Shown here piece by piece: positions 25,343 through 34,202 of a DNA stretch of 64,000 nt (within the stretch, counting starts at the first letter, position 1; each line of letters begins with the position of its first letter). A model generated the notes under the pieces. The model had not been told where the DNA came from. It worked only from the letters and a program-made list of their open reading frames with translations, and ran no database searches. The stretch comes from Acuticoccus sp. I52.16.1. Lineage in GTDB: Bacteria; Pseudomonadota; Alphaproteobacteria; Rhizobiales; Amorphaceae. The stretch spans positions 2,294,001 to 2,358,000 of the forward strand of contig NZ_CP094828.1 in the NCBI RefSeq assembly GCF_022865125.1, in the 5' to 3' direction. The translations under genes were made by a program, and so were the position numbers.

Positions 25343-26227
25343 TCACACGGACTGAGCGATCGCCTCCAGGGTGGCGGCGCGAACCGCCATCATCTCGCGG
25401 CTCGGCGGTCGCACGGCGAGGTGGGCGAGCGCCAGGGTGCGGGTGAGCCGCGGGCGCAGGATCGGCTGGACGACGAGCAGCCCGGCCGCGACCTCGGGCG
25501 CGACGGAGAAGGCCGGCAGGATCGAGTGCCCGAGCCCCGCCGCGACCAGCTTCTTGATCGCCGACACGCTGTCGAGTTCGACCGCCACCGCGAGCTTCAG
25601 CCCCAGCCGGGCGGTCTGCGCATCGAGGATGCGGCGCAGACCGCTGCTGGGGCCGGGCAGGATCAGCTTGATCCGCTGAACCGCCGCAAGGTCGGCGCCG
25701 TCGGCGACCGGTGCGTCGCGCGCGCTGACGAAGCAAAGGGGCTCCTCGACCAGCGGCTCGGATGCGAGCCCGCTCACGTCGGCGCCCGCGTAGATGATCG
25801 CGTAGTCGGCGGAGCGGCTCCGCACGAGATCGGCGGAAACCGGGCTCAGCGCCTCAATCACCCGCAGCTTCAACTCCGGGAAACGGGCGTCGACGATCGA
25901 CAGGATGCGCGGCAGCAGGGAATCGCCGACGCTCACGGGGAGCGCGAGACTGACCGTTCCGCTCGGCGCCGCCTCGTCCCGCAGCGCCTCGCCGATGGCG
26001 TCGAGGTCGGCGAGGATGAGCGCGGCTTCGAGGGCGAGGCGGTGTCCAGACGTCGTCGGCCGCACGCCGCGCCCCGTCCGCACGAGCAGAGGTTGCCCCA
26101 GCTCGTCCTCGAGCCGGCGGATCTGCCGGCTCACTGCCGGTTGCGAGAGACCGAGCGATTGGGCGGCGCGCGAGATGCTCGCGAGCTCTACGGTGCGGAC
26201 GAAGTAGCGCAGCCCGTCGACTTCCAA
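25343..26227 (-). CDS. LysR family transcriptional regulator (2), divergent from the RuBisCO-like operon
   Basis: This is a LysR regulator of about 294 residues. 'LRYFVRTVELASISRAAQSLGLSQPAVSRQIRRLEDELGQPLLVR' is a textbook LysR recognition helix region. The likely start is TTG at 26227, placed six bases after GGAGGG, which makes the N-terminus MEVDGLRYF. An in-frame ATG at 26284 would add an arginine-rich, non-conserved leader. Only 116 bp separates it from the divergent RuBisCO-like gene, so it is the obvious candidate activator of that operon. Confidence 0.87.
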   Translation of the reverse strand: MEVDGLRYFVRTVELASISRAAQSLGLSQPAVSRQIRRLEDELGQPLLVRTGRGVRPTTSGHRLALEAALILADLDAIGEALRDEAAPSGTVSLALPVSVGDSLLPRILSIVDARFPELKLRVIEALSPVSADLVRSRSADYAIIYAGADVSGLASEPLVEEPLCFVSARDAPVADGADLAAVQRIKLILPGPSSGLRRILDAQTARLGLKLAVAVELDSVSAIKKLVAAGLGHSILPAFSVAPEVAAGLLVVQPILRPRLTRTLALAHLAVRPPSREMMAVRAATLEAIAQSV

Positions 26228-26343
26228 GACATGCCCTCCCGCCGTGCGCCCTCGCGAGCATACCGCCGAGGGGCGGCGCGACAAGGTGCGCCCGCCGAAC
26301 GAATGCGCGAGCCCTCAGCCCGAGAAGCATCGAAGAGAACAGC

Positions 26344-27597
26344 ATGAGCGTCGAACGGATCGAAGCCGACTACCTCATCGAGACCGCCTACGAGCCTCAG
26401 GTCGCGGCAGAGACCATGGCCGGCGAGCAGTCGAGCGGCACGTTCCGCCCGGTGCCGGGCGAGACGGAGGAGCTGAAGGCGCGCGCCGCGGCCCGGGTCG
26501 AGCGGCTCGAGATCGTCGGTACCGCAGAGGCGCCGTCGCTTCCGACCGCCGGCGTCGCCGCCGACGCGAAGGTGACGCGGGCGCAGGTCACGCTGTCCTG
26601 GCCGATCGACAATCTCGGCCCGTCGCTGCCGAACCTGATGGCGACCGTCTCCGGCAATCTCTCCGAGTTGAAGCAGGTGTCGGGCCTGCGTGTGCTCGAC
26701 ATCCGCCTTCCGGACGTCTTCGCGGAGGCCTACCAGGGACCGCAGTTCGGCGTCGCGGGAACGCGGCGGCTCGCCGGGGTCGCCGAGGGGCCGTTGATCG
26801 GCACGATCGTCAAACCCAGCGTCGGCTTCAGCCCTGCCGAGACCGCGGCGCTGGTGAAGACGCTCGCCGAGGCCGGCATCGACTTCATCAAGGACGACGA
26901 GCTGCAATCCGACGGACCGTCCTGCCCGTTCGAGGCGCGTGTCGAGGCGGTGATGGCGGTGATCGACGAGGTCGCCGACCGCACCGGCAAGAAGTTGATG
27001 TACGCGTTCAACCTGACAGGCGAGCTCGACCAGATGCGCCGCCGCCACGACCTCGTCATGCGGCTCGGCGGAACCTGCGTGATGGCGAGCCTCAACTCTG
27101 TCGGACTCGTCGGCTTCGTCGAGCTGCGCCGGCACGCGGCTTTGCCGATCCACGCCCATCGCAACGGCTGGGGCTACCTCTCGCGCCATCCGCTGCTCGG
27201 CTGGTCGTACCTCGCCTGGCAGAAGTTCTGGCGCCTCGCGGGAGCCGACCACATGCACGTCAACGGCCTGCGCAACAAGTTCTCGGAGCCGGACGAAAGC
27301 GTCATCGCTTCCGCGAAGGAGTGCCTCACGCCGATGTTCGAGGCCAAGCCGTGCACCGTGATGCCGGTGTTCTCGTCGGGGCAGACGGCCTTGCAGGCAC
27401 CGGACACCTTCGCGGCGATCGGAACCGACGACCTCATGTATCTCGCCGGCGGCGGAATCATGGCTCATCCCGGCGGTCCGGCCGACGGTCTCGCCAGCCT
27501 GCGGCAGGGGTGGGAGGCCGCCATGGCCGGCATCCCTCTGGACGTATACGCCAGAGACCACGGGCCGCTGGCGGAAGCGATGAAGACGTACGCATGA
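26344..27597 (+). CDS. RuBisCO-like protein (form IV), probable 3-oxo-isoapionate-4-phosphate transcarboxylase/hydrolase (OiaX-like)
   Basis: This is a 417-residue member of the RuBisCO large-subunit superfamily. The active-site lysine K157 is in 'GTIVKPSVGFSP'. The carbamylated-lysine/metal triad is kept as K183, D185 and E186 in 'DFIKDDEL'. 'HAHRNGWG' and 'GADHMHVNG' hold the usual histidines, and 'GGGIMAHPGG' is the phosphate loop. The second lysine of KPK is a serine and other substrate contacts differ, so it is not a CO2-fixing enzyme. It overlaps a DUF1537-type sugar-acid kinase by four bases. That pairing is known from apiose/apionate degradation, where the kinase makes 3-oxo-isoapionate 4-phosphate and the RuBisCO-like protein cleaves it to glycolate and 3-phosphoglycerate. 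Function by analogy only. Confidence 0.85.
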   Translation: MSVERIEADYLIETAYEPQVAAETMAGEQSSGTFRPVPGETEELKARAAARVERLEIVGTAEAPSLPTAGVAADAKVTRAQVTLSWPIDNLGPSLPNLMATVSGNLSELKQVSGLRVLDIRLPDVFAEAYQGPQFGVAGTRRLAGVAEGPLIGTIVKPSVGFSPAETAALVKTLAEAGIDFIKDDELQSDGPSCPFEARVEAVMAVIDEVADRTGKKLMYAFNLTGELDQMRRRHDLVMRLGGTCVMASLNSVGLVGFVELRRHAALPIHAHRNGWGYLSRHPLLGWSYLAWQKFWRLAGADHMHVNGLRNKFSEPDESVIASAKECLTPMFEAKPCTVMPVFSSGQTALQAPDTFAAIGTDDLMYLAGGGIMAHPGGPADGLASLRQGWEAAMAGIPLDVYARDHGPLAEAMKTYA

Positions 27598-28961
27598 GTC
27601 CTCTGCCCACCGATCGGCCGTTGCTCGCCTGGTACGGCGACGATTTCACCGGCGCTTCCGGCGTGCTCGAGGCGATGACCTTCGGCGGCGTCGGCGCGGT
27701 GCTGTTCCTGGGGCTCCCCACAGCCGACCAGCTCGCCCGCTTCGCCGGCTATGGCGCGGTCGGTATCGCCGGCATCGCCCGCTCCCAGAGCCCGGCTTGG
27801 ATGGATCGCGAGCTGCCGCCGGTGTTCCGCTTCCTGGAGGGGCTCGGCGCGGCGATCACCCAATACAAAGTGTGCTCGACGTTCGATTCCTCGCCGACCG
27901 TGGGCTCGATCGGGCACGCCTACGACCTCGCCGCCCCGATCCTGGCTGGGCGCTGGACGCCGATGCTCGTCGCCGCGCCCGGCAACAGCCGCTTCCAGGT
28001 GTTCGGCAACCTGTTCGCTTCGGTCGGCGCGACCGGCTATCGCATCGACCGCCACCCGACGATGAGCCGCCACCCGGTGACGCCGATGACCGAGGCCGAC
28101 CTCGGTCGCCACCTCGCGCGCCAGACGGACGCCGAGATCGGTCTCGTCGACATCGTCGCGATGCGGCGCGGCACGGCCGGCGAGGCGCTGGCAAGGGAGC
28201 TGGAGCGCGGCGCCAGGATTGTCTCGCTCGACGTAATCGATCCGGAGACATTGGCCGAAGCCGGGCGCCTGGTTTGGGAGACCCGTGGCCAACGGCTGTT
28301 CGCGATCGCCTCGCAGGGGCTGAACTATGCGCTCCTCGCCCACTGGTACGCTGCCGGGCTGCTCGCCGAGCCGGCCGCGCCGCCGGTGATGCCGCGCGCC
28401 GCGCGGATCGCGTGCGTCTCCGGCTCCTGCTCACCGGTGACGGCCGATCAGATCGCCTGGGCCGAGACGAACGGGTTCCGTGCCATCCGGCTCGACGTCG
28501 CGCCCGCGGCGGTCGGGGGCCGGCCGTGGCAGGCCGCGCTCGCGGCGGCGGCCGACAGCGCGGCCGCGGCGGCGTCCGAGGGCGCCGACCCGCTAGTGTT
28601 CACCGCGCGCGGCCCGGACGATGGCGCGGTCGCCGCCCTGAACGCGGCGATCGCGGTCGCCGGCGCCGACACCGGTGCGGTGAACGCGTTGATCGGCCAG
28701 GGACTCGGCCGTCTGCTCGCCGACGTGCTCGCCCGCACCGGGGCGCGGCGCGGCATCATCGCCGGCGGCGACACCTCGAGCCACGCCACCACGGAGCTCG
28801 GCGTCTACGCGCTGACCGCGCTGGCGCCGACCGATACGCCAGGCGCCGCACTGTTCCGCGCCCACGCCGACGCGCCTGAAGCGGACGGCCTCGAGGTCGC
28901 CCTGAAGGGCGGTCAGATGGGCAGCCCAGACTACTTCGGGCGCATGCGGGGTGGTGCCTAG
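27594..28961 (+). CDS. four-carbon acid sugar kinase family (DUF1537), probable 3-oxo-isoapionate kinase (OiaK-like)
   Basis: This 455-residue two-domain kinase phosphorylates sugar acids with ATP. The N-terminal substrate domain starts 'LLAWYGDDFTGASGVLEAMTFGGV', with the conserved DDFTGA. The C-terminal nucleotide domain has 'RIACVSGSCSPVTADQI', 'GIIAGGDTSSHATTELGV' and 'VALKGGQMGSPDYF', matching the family GGETSG and KSGNFG loops. The ATGA overlap with the RuBisCO-like gene shows translational coupling, and kinase then transcarboxylase is the expected biochemical order. Other DUF1537 kinases act on threonate or erythronate. The RuBisCO-like partner is what points to 3-oxo-isoapionate. Confidence 0.87.
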   Translation: MSPLPTDRPLLAWYGDDFTGASGVLEAMTFGGVGAVLFLGLPTADQLARFAGYGAVGIAGIARSQSPAWMDRELPPVFRFLEGLGAAITQYKVCSTFDSSPTVGSIGHAYDLAAPILAGRWTPMLVAAPGNSRFQVFGNLFASVGATGYRIDRHPTMSRHPVTPMTEADLGRHLARQTDAEIGLVDIVAMRRGTAGEALARELERGARIVSLDVIDPETLAEAGRLVWETRGQRLFAIASQGLNYALLAHWYAAGLLAEPAAPPVMPRAARIACVSGSCSPVTADQIAWAETNGFRAIRLDVAPAAVGGRPWQAALAAAADSAAAAASEGADPLVFTARGPDDGAVAALNAAIAVAGADTGAVNALIGQGLGRLLADVLARTGARRGIIAGGDTSSHATTELGVYALTALAPTDTPGAALFRAHADAPEADGLEVALKGGQMGSPDYFGRMRGGA

Positions 28962-29033
28962 GCCCACCCCACGACGAACCGCCGGGCGCTCGCCGGCGCG
29001 CAACCAGAAAACACCTCAGGGAGGACGGACGAA

Positions 29034-29993
29034 ATGAAACACCTGATCTTGGCGGCACTCGCCGCCGGCCTCATGTCCACCGCGGCGCACGCCCAGGACG
29101 TCGCGATCGCGGTCCACGTCGACCCTTCGAACGTGATGTACAAGCTGGCTGAGAAGATGGCCGCCGGTATTGAGGAGAAGTCGGGCGGCGCGATGTCCAC
29201 GGCGGTGCTCGGCGCCGAGGTGGGAGGCGAACGCGACCAGCTCGAGGCCGGCTCGAGCGGCGAGTACCAGATCGTTCTCGGCGGCTCGGTGCCGATGTCG
29301 CTCTACGCACCGAAATATGCCGCGTCCGACATGCCGTTCGTCTGGTCTTCCTCGGACGAGGCGCGCCAGGTCTATGAAGGCGACATGGGCGCTGCCGTGC
29401 AGAAGGCGTTCGAGGAGAACGCCAACCTGCATCTCCTCGGCCTGTCGCTGCGCAACCCACGCGTCCTGACGTCGAATTCCGCGGTCAACGGGCCGGAGGA
29501 CGTGAAGGGCGTGCGGATGCGCGTGCCGGAGGTGAAGACCTGGATCGACGTGTGGTCGGGGATCGGCGCGCTGCCGAGCCCGATCGCCTGGCCCGAGGTC
29601 TACACCTCGCTGCAGACCGGCGTCATCGACATGGAGGAGAATCCGGTCGAGATCATCTATTCGGCAAAGCTGTTCGAGGTGCAGAGCCACGTCGCGAAGA
29701 CGAACCACGTCTATTCGTTCTTCCACTGGCTGGCCAACAACGAGTGGTACCAGGGCCTGTCGGACGACGACCGTGCCATCGTCGACGCCGCCGCCGAAGA
29801 AGCGATCGCCTGGGGCGACGTCCAGGTCACGCAGAGCGCTGACGAGCTCTACGCGAAGCTGGAGGAGGCAGGGATGGAGGTGACTGAGCCCGATCTCGCC
29901 GCCTTTCGCGCGCTCGCCAAGCCGGCGGTGGAGAACGCAGCGGCGAATTTCGCCCCGGAGGTCCGCGACTACGTCCTCTCCAAGCTGAACTGA
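29034..29993 (+). CDS. TRAP transporter substrate-binding protein DctP (system 3)
   Basis: This 319-residue receptor has a signal peptide (MKHLILAALAAGLMSTAAHA, cleavage before QDVAIA). 'PEDVKGVRMRVPEVKTWIDVWSGIGALPSPIAWPEVYTSLQTGVIDMEENPVE' is the DctP core, with the carboxylate-binding arginine in MRVPE. Family members near sugar-acid kinases often bind aldonates or uronates. It follows the kinase gene by 72 bp and is followed by a strong hairpin before the permease genes. Confidence 0.93.
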   Translation: MKHLILAALAAGLMSTAAHAQDVAIAVHVDPSNVMYKLAEKMAAGIEEKSGGAMSTAVLGAEVGGERDQLEAGSSGEYQIVLGGSVPMSLYAPKYAASDMPFVWSSSDEARQVYEGDMGAAVQKAFEENANLHLLGLSLRNPRVLTSNSAVNGPEDVKGVRMRVPEVKTWIDVWSGIGALPSPIAWPEVYTSLQTGVIDMEENPVEIIYSAKLFEVQSHVAKTNHVYSFFHWLANNEWYQGLSDDDRAIVDAAAEEAIAWGDVQVTQSADELYAKLEEAGMEVTEPDLAAFRALAKPAVENAAANFAPEVRDYVLSKLN

Positions 29994-30013
29994 TCCGGGC
30001 CAGCGCGAACATC

Positions 30014-30038
30014 GGGGCCGGCCTCGGCCGGCCCCTTT
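30014..30038 (+). terminator. hairpin between dctP and dctQ, likely attenuator
   Basis: A perfect 10-bp inverted repeat (GGGGCCGGCC, two-base loop, GGCCGGCCCC) is followed by TTT. Placed right after the binding-protein gene, it would reduce expression of the two membrane genes relative to the abundant periplasmic receptor, or protect the dctP 3' end. Confidence 0.6.
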
Positions 30039-30091
30039 CGCCGTCACCTCGCGACCCGCCACCGCGGGCGGGCTCGCCGCATCGGGGTCAT

Positions 30092-30562
30092 ATGCAAGCC
30101 TTCTGGAAAACCATCGAAATCCTCACCGTCGCGACGTTTCTCGGCGCTCTCTTCGTGATGTTCCTGCAGGTCGCGGCGCGTTATGCGATCGGCACCGCCG
30201 TACCGTGGACGGACGAGACGTCGCGCTGCCTGTTCATCGCCTCGATCTTCATCGGCGCGGCGTTGTGCCAGCGCCGGTCCGAGCACACCCGCATCACGGT
30301 GCTGCTCGATCACCTCTCGCCGTCGGCGCGGCGCGCATGCGAATTCGCCGCGAACGTCTTGTCCGCGATCATCGCCGCGGCGCTCGCCTACGGCGCGCTC
30401 GACCAGGTGCTCAATGGCCGCAACCAGATGCTGGCGACGCTGCCGATCTCGTTTTCCTGGCTCTACGCCATCCAGGGCCTCAGCCTCTCGCTGATGCTCC
30501 TTCTCCTGCTGCGCAGCCTGTGGACCGGCATCGGGCCCAACCGGGGACGCCACGCCGAATGA
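30092..30562 (+). CDS. TRAP transporter small permease DctQ (system 3)
   Basis: This 156-residue four-helix protein carries the conserved 'QVAARYAIGTAVPWTDETSRCLFIASIFIGAALCQRRSEHTRITVLLDHL' block (RY....W.DE.SR....W..F.GA......H). It ends in an ATGA overlap with DctM. The gene is separated from dctP by the hairpin at 30014 but has the same orientation and composition. Confidence 0.92.
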   Translation: MQAFWKTIEILTVATFLGALFVMFLQVAARYAIGTAVPWTDETSRCLFIASIFIGAALCQRRSEHTRITVLLDHLSPSARRACEFAANVLSAIIAAALAYGALDQVLNGRNQMLATLPISFSWLYAIQGLSLSLMLLLLLRSLWTGIGPNRGRHAE

Positions 30563-31848
30563 TCATCTTCGCCGCCCTGTTCGGGACGCTGCTCGTCCTC
30601 CTGTTTCTCGGCGTCTCGGTCGGCCTCTCGCTGATCGGCGCGTCGCTCGCGGTCCTCGCCTACGCCCGCGGGCTCGGCGAGATCCCGTTCGAGATGCTCG
30701 CCCAGCGCACGCTCTACGGCGTCAACAGCTTCACCCTTCTCGCGATCCCGGCCTTCCTCCTCATCGGCCGGCTGATGAACGACTCGGGGATCGCCGATCG
30801 CGTCTTCAACATCGCGCGGGCCATCGTCGGTCCGGTGCGCGGCGGCCTCGGCCACGTCAACGTGCTCTCCAGCATGCTCTTCGCCGGGATGTCGGGATCG
30901 GCGGTGGCCGACGCGGGCGGTCTCGGTCCCGTGCAGATGAAGGCGATGGAGAAGGACGGTTACGTCCGCGGCTTCGCCGCCGCCGTCACGGTCAGCTCGT
31001 CGACCATCGGCCCGATCATCCCGCCGAGCATCGCCGCGGTGATCTACGGCGCCATCGCCAACGTCTCGATCGCGGCGGTGTTCATCGGTTCGATCCTGCC
31101 GGGGATCCTGATGGGGGTCAGCCTGATGGTGCTCGTCGCGATCATCTCGCACCGGCGCAAATATCCGGTCGGGCCGCGGGTCGATCTGCGCACCTTCGCC
31201 ACCGCGATCGGCCGCGGGATCCTGCCGATCCTGACACCGGTGATCATCATCGCCGGCATCCTGTCGGGCCTGTTCACGCCGACCGAGGCGTCGGCGGTGG
31301 CGCTCGTTTACTGCATGGCGGTGGCCTTCCTCGTCTACCGGACGATCACGCTGCGGCAGTTCTGGGTGATCTGCCTCGAGACGGCGAAGGATACCGCGAC
31401 ACTCCTCCTCATCATCGCCGGATCGGCGCTCTACGCCTGGGTGTTGGCCCGCTATCAGGTGAACACGCAGATCGTCGACTTCCTGTCGAACAACATCGGC
31501 AACAAGTATCTGCTGCTCATCCTCCTCAACGTGTTCCTGCTCGTCGTCGGCTGCTTCATCGACGCGGTGCCCGCGCTGTTCATGCTGACGCCGCTGCTTG
31601 TGCCGCTCATCGCCAAGTTCGGCATCGACCCCGTCCATTTCGGCGTGGTGATGATCATCAACCTGATGATCGGCCTGATCACGCCGCCGGTCGGCACGGT
31701 GCTTTTCACGGTGCAGAAGGTCGCCGACATCCCGTTCGGCGTGCTCGTCAAAGAGGTGGCGCCATTCTACATCCCGCTCTTCGTCGTCCTCCTCCTCGTG
31801 ACCTTCGTGCCGTGGCTGGTCCTCGGCCTGCCGGGACTTCTGCTTTGA
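30559..31848 (+). CDS. TRAP transporter large permease DctM (system 3)
   Basis: This 429-residue permease has all DctM hallmarks: 'SFTLLAIPAFLLIGRLMNDSGIADRVF', 'SSMLFAGMSGSAVADAGGLGPVQMKAMEKDGY', 'STIGPIIPPSIAAVIYGAI', 'SGLFTPTEASAVALVYCM' and 'GLITPPVGTVLFTVQKVA'. Together with the two preceding genes it forms a complete importer for the substrate of the kinase/RuBisCO-like pathway. Confidence 0.95.
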   Translation: MIIFAALFGTLLVLLFLGVSVGLSLIGASLAVLAYARGLGEIPFEMLAQRTLYGVNSFTLLAIPAFLLIGRLMNDSGIADRVFNIARAIVGPVRGGLGHVNVLSSMLFAGMSGSAVADAGGLGPVQMKAMEKDGYVRGFAAAVTVSSSTIGPIIPPSIAAVIYGAIANVSIAAVFIGSILPGILMGVSLMVLVAIISHRRKYPVGPRVDLRTFATAIGRGILPILTPVIIIAGILSGLFTPTEASAVALVYCMAVAFLVYRTITLRQFWVICLETAKDTATLLLIIAGSALYAWVLARYQVNTQIVDFLSNNIGNKYLLLILLNVFLLVVGCFIDAVPALFMLTPLLVPLIAKFGIDPVHFGVVMIINLMIGLITPPVGTVLFTVQKVADIPFGVLVKEVAPFYIPLFVVLLLVTFVPWLVLGLPGLLL

Positions 31849-31870
31849 CCATCCAGAAACGGATCAAACC

Positions 31871-32821
31871 ATGACTACGCTCGTCTTCGGTGCCCTCGGT
31901 CATGTCGGATCGTGGGTGGCCCACGACCTCGTGGCGCGCGGCGACGACGTCGCGATCTTCGACGCCGGCGCCGGCCGGTTCGACAGTCTCGGGATCGACT
32001 ATCTCGAGCCCTACCGCGACCGCTTCGCCCTCGAGGAGGTCGACGTCCTCGACACCCACACCCTGTTCGAGCGCATGCGCGCCTATGACGGCCGGATCGA
32101 CGCCGTGATCTTCGGCGTCGCGGTGATCGCCGGGCCGAACTTCGCGCGCCGGCCGTTCCGCCACATCGAGATCAATACGATGGGGATGCTCAACGTCATC
32201 GAGGCATGCCGCATCCTCGGCGTGCCGAAGTTCATCAACCTCTCCTCGGGCGCAGTCTACGGCAATCATCCGGGCGGCCAGACCGAAGAGACGCCGTACA
32301 TGGCGACCGATCTCTACTGCGCCACGAAGATCGCCAACGAAGTGCTGGCGCTCCAATACGGCGCGACCTACGGGATCGACGTGCGCAACGCGCGCCTTTT
32401 TGCCGTCTACGGGCCCGGCAAGCTGCCGTCGCGCATGCACGTCCTCTACCAGGCGCTGTTCGGGCCGCTCGAGGGGATCGACGGCGTGTCGACGCCGGCC
32501 GGCGGCGACCAGATGATGGACTGGACCCATGTGCGCGACACCGCGGCCGGGATCGTCCGTGTCCTCGACACCCCCGGCATCGCGGGTCAGTCCTTCAACA
32601 TCTCCAACGGCAACGCAGTGACGCATCGTGACATCGTCGCGGCGGTGCAGGACGTCGTCGGCCGCGACACCCGCGTCACGATGGGGCCGGGCAAGTTCCT
32701 CGACCGCGGCGCGCCGCTTGACATTTCGCGCGCCCGCGAGACGCTCGGCTTCACGCCGAAATTCGCCGATATCCGCGACGGCGTCATCGACTACAAGGAC
32801 TGGCTCGACCGCGCTCGCTGA
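31871..32821 (+). CDS. NAD-dependent epimerase/dehydratase family protein (extended SDR)
   Basis: This 316-residue extended SDR has a slightly degenerate nucleotide motif 'VFGALGHVGSWVAHDL' and the active site 'NLSSGAVYGNHPGG' (S124/S125 region) with 'YCATKIANE' (YxxxK). The family epimerises, dehydrates or oxidises sugars and sugar acids using bound or free NAD. It ends the RuBisCO-like/kinase/TRAP operon after a 22-bp gap. It may carry out the oxidation or isomerisation that feeds the kinase. In described apionate routes that step is done by an unrelated oxidoisomerase, so this gene set may act on a different sugar acid. Confidence 0.85.
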   Translation: MTTLVFGALGHVGSWVAHDLVARGDDVAIFDAGAGRFDSLGIDYLEPYRDRFALEEVDVLDTHTLFERMRAYDGRIDAVIFGVAVIAGPNFARRPFRHIEINTMGMLNVIEACRILGVPKFINLSSGAVYGNHPGGQTEETPYMATDLYCATKIANEVLALQYGATYGIDVRNARLFAVYGPGKLPSRMHVLYQALFGPLEGIDGVSTPAGGDQMMDWTHVRDTAAGIVRVLDTPGIAGQSFNISNGNAVTHRDIVAAVQDVVGRDTRVTMGPGKFLDRGAPLDISRARETLGFTPKFADIRDGVIDYKDWLDRAR

Positions 32822-32906
32822 GCGCGGCTGGCGTGGCGCGGCGCTGCTCCTGCGGTTGCGGCCGGGGCGCCTTGGCTGGCCTCACCGGCCTGGATCCGCC
32901 TGTCGA

Positions 32907-33710
32907 CTACACCGCCTCGGCCAGCCGATAGCGAGGCGCCGGACGGTCGTGCGACAGGTTCGGCTCCAGCGCAGCCCGGGCCGCGAGAAAGGCGTTCCAG
33001 TCTGCAAGATCGGGGAGGGAGGGGATCGTCACCGTCTCGCCCGCCTCGAAGCCGGCGAGCGCGGCCTCGACGAGGAGGCCGGGGGCCATCTTCATCACGT
33101 CGGGAACGGCGGACACGTCGGCCCCGGCGCGGTCGAACAGCTCGGTCTTCGTGAAGCCCGGCAGGACGGCCTGCAGGCGGACCCCGCTCCCCGCCACTTC
33201 GCCCTGCAGCGCCTCGGTCAGCGCCAGCACGTACGCCTTACCGGCGACGTAGACCGCGTGGAACCGCTGCGGCGCCATCACCACCGCCGAAGAGATGTTC
33301 GTGATGCCGCCCCGCCCGCGCGCGGCGAAGGCCGCGGCCGCGGCCAGCGTCAGCTCCTGCAGGGCGACGACGTTGACCGCCATCAGCGGCGCGTACCTGC
33401 GCGTCTCGCCCCCGAGTACGGGCCCGGCGACCCACAGGCCGGCGCAGTTGACCACACGGTCGAGCCGCGGGTCCGAGCTGATCCGCCCCGCGACACGGGC
33501 GACATCGCCGGCATCGGTGAGGTCCGCGCGGCAGACCTCGACGGCGACGGCGTGGTCGTCCCGCAGTCCGGCTGCCAGGGCGTCGAGCCGCTCGGCGTCG
33601 CGCGAAACGATGACGAGGTCGTGCCCCCGTCGCGCGAGTTCCTGGGCGAACGCCTTGCCGATGCCGGATGATGCGCCCGTCACGAGCGCGGTGCCTGTGT
33701 TCGTGGTCAT
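32907..33710 (-). CDS. SDR family oxidoreductase
   Basis: This 267-residue SDR has TGASSGIG at 11-18, NCAG at 88-91, catalytic S140/S141, Y154 and K158 ('YVAGKAY'). 'SRDAERLDALAAGL' after beta-2 is typical of the NADP-preferring YqjQ/DltE-like group that often annotates as 'SDR family NAD(P)-dependent, unknown substrate'. It converges on the epimerase gene and is divergent from the AhpD-like gene at 33852. A short perfect palindrome (33726-33740) lies immediately upstream. Confidence 0.86.
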   Translation of the reverse strand: MTTNTGTALVTGASSGIGKAFAQELARRGHDLVIVSRDAERLDALAAGLRDDHAVAVEVCRADLTDAGDVARVAGRISSDPRLDRVVNCAGLWVAGPVLGGETRRYAPLMAVNVVALQELTLAAAAAFAARGRGGITNISSAVVMAPQRFHAVYVAGKAYVLALTEALQGEVAGSGVRLQAVLPGFTKTELFDRAGADVSAVPDVMKMAPGLLVEAALAGFEAGETVTIPSLPDLADWNAFLAARAALEPNLSHDRPAPRYRLAEAV

Positions 33711-33725
33711 GGTCGCTCCTTGAGG

Positions 33726-33740
33726 CCCGGACCGTCCGGG
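33726..33740 (+). promoter_or_regulatory. 7-1-7 palindrome upstream of the SDR start
   Basis: CCCGGAC, one base, GTCCGGG lies 16 bp upstream of the minus-strand SDR start, within the 141-bp divergent region shared with the AhpD-like gene. Size and place suit an operator for an unidentified regulator. Confidence 0.35.
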
Positions 33741-33851
33741 AAAACCATGACCGGACGCTACACGGCCTGGGAGGCTGCGATTACTATATCTATGGATGGA
33801 TCATCACGCCGCGGATCTTCGTCTATCCATCGGGCAGAAGGAGATCCCGTC

Positions 33852-34202
33852 ATGATGCTTGATTGGAATACTTACCGTGACGAACTCAAGGCCGGCGTTG
33901 GTGCCTTGGGTCGGCTGAGCCCGGAGACCGTTCGGGGCTATGTCGGCCTATCCTCCGCCGGCGCGAAGAAGGACGTCCTCGGCGCCAAGACGCGCGAGCT
34001 GATCGCTCTGGCGGTCGCCGTCGCCCAGCGCTGTGACGGTTGCATTACGATCCACACCGAGCAGGCGCTGAAAAACGGCGCGAGCGAGGACGAGATCGCC
34101 GAGGCGCTCGGGGTCGCGGTCGCGCTCGGTGCCGGCGCCTCGCTCGTCTACTCGACGCGCGTGATGGACGCCGTCGCCGCCTACCACACGATCGAGGCAT
34201 GA
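33852..34202 (+). CDS. carboxymuconolactone decarboxylase / AhpD-like family protein
   Basis: This 116-residue all-helical protein has the redox or proton-relay motif CDGCITIH near residues 57-64. It would belong to the YurZ/AhpD-type small CMD proteins, which act as alkylhydroperoxidases or decarboxylases. A strong AAGGAG site precedes ATG 33852 (another ATG is at 33855). Its stop overlaps the start of the next, frameshifted, binding-protein gene (ATGA), which shows that the pair was built as a coupled unit. Confidence 0.85.
   Translation: MMLDWNTYRDELKAGVGALGRLSPETVRGYVGLSSAGAKKDVLGAKTRELIALAVAVAQRCDGCITIHTEQALKNGASEDEIAEALGVAVALGAGASLVYSTRVMDAVAAYHTIEA

Noticed and set aside
26344-27597. 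Considered as a true carbon-fixing RuBisCO large subunit
   Set aside because: KPK is changed to KPS and other substrate contacts differ, the protein is short, and the neighbours are a sugar-acid kinase and TRAP importer, not Calvin-cycle genes.
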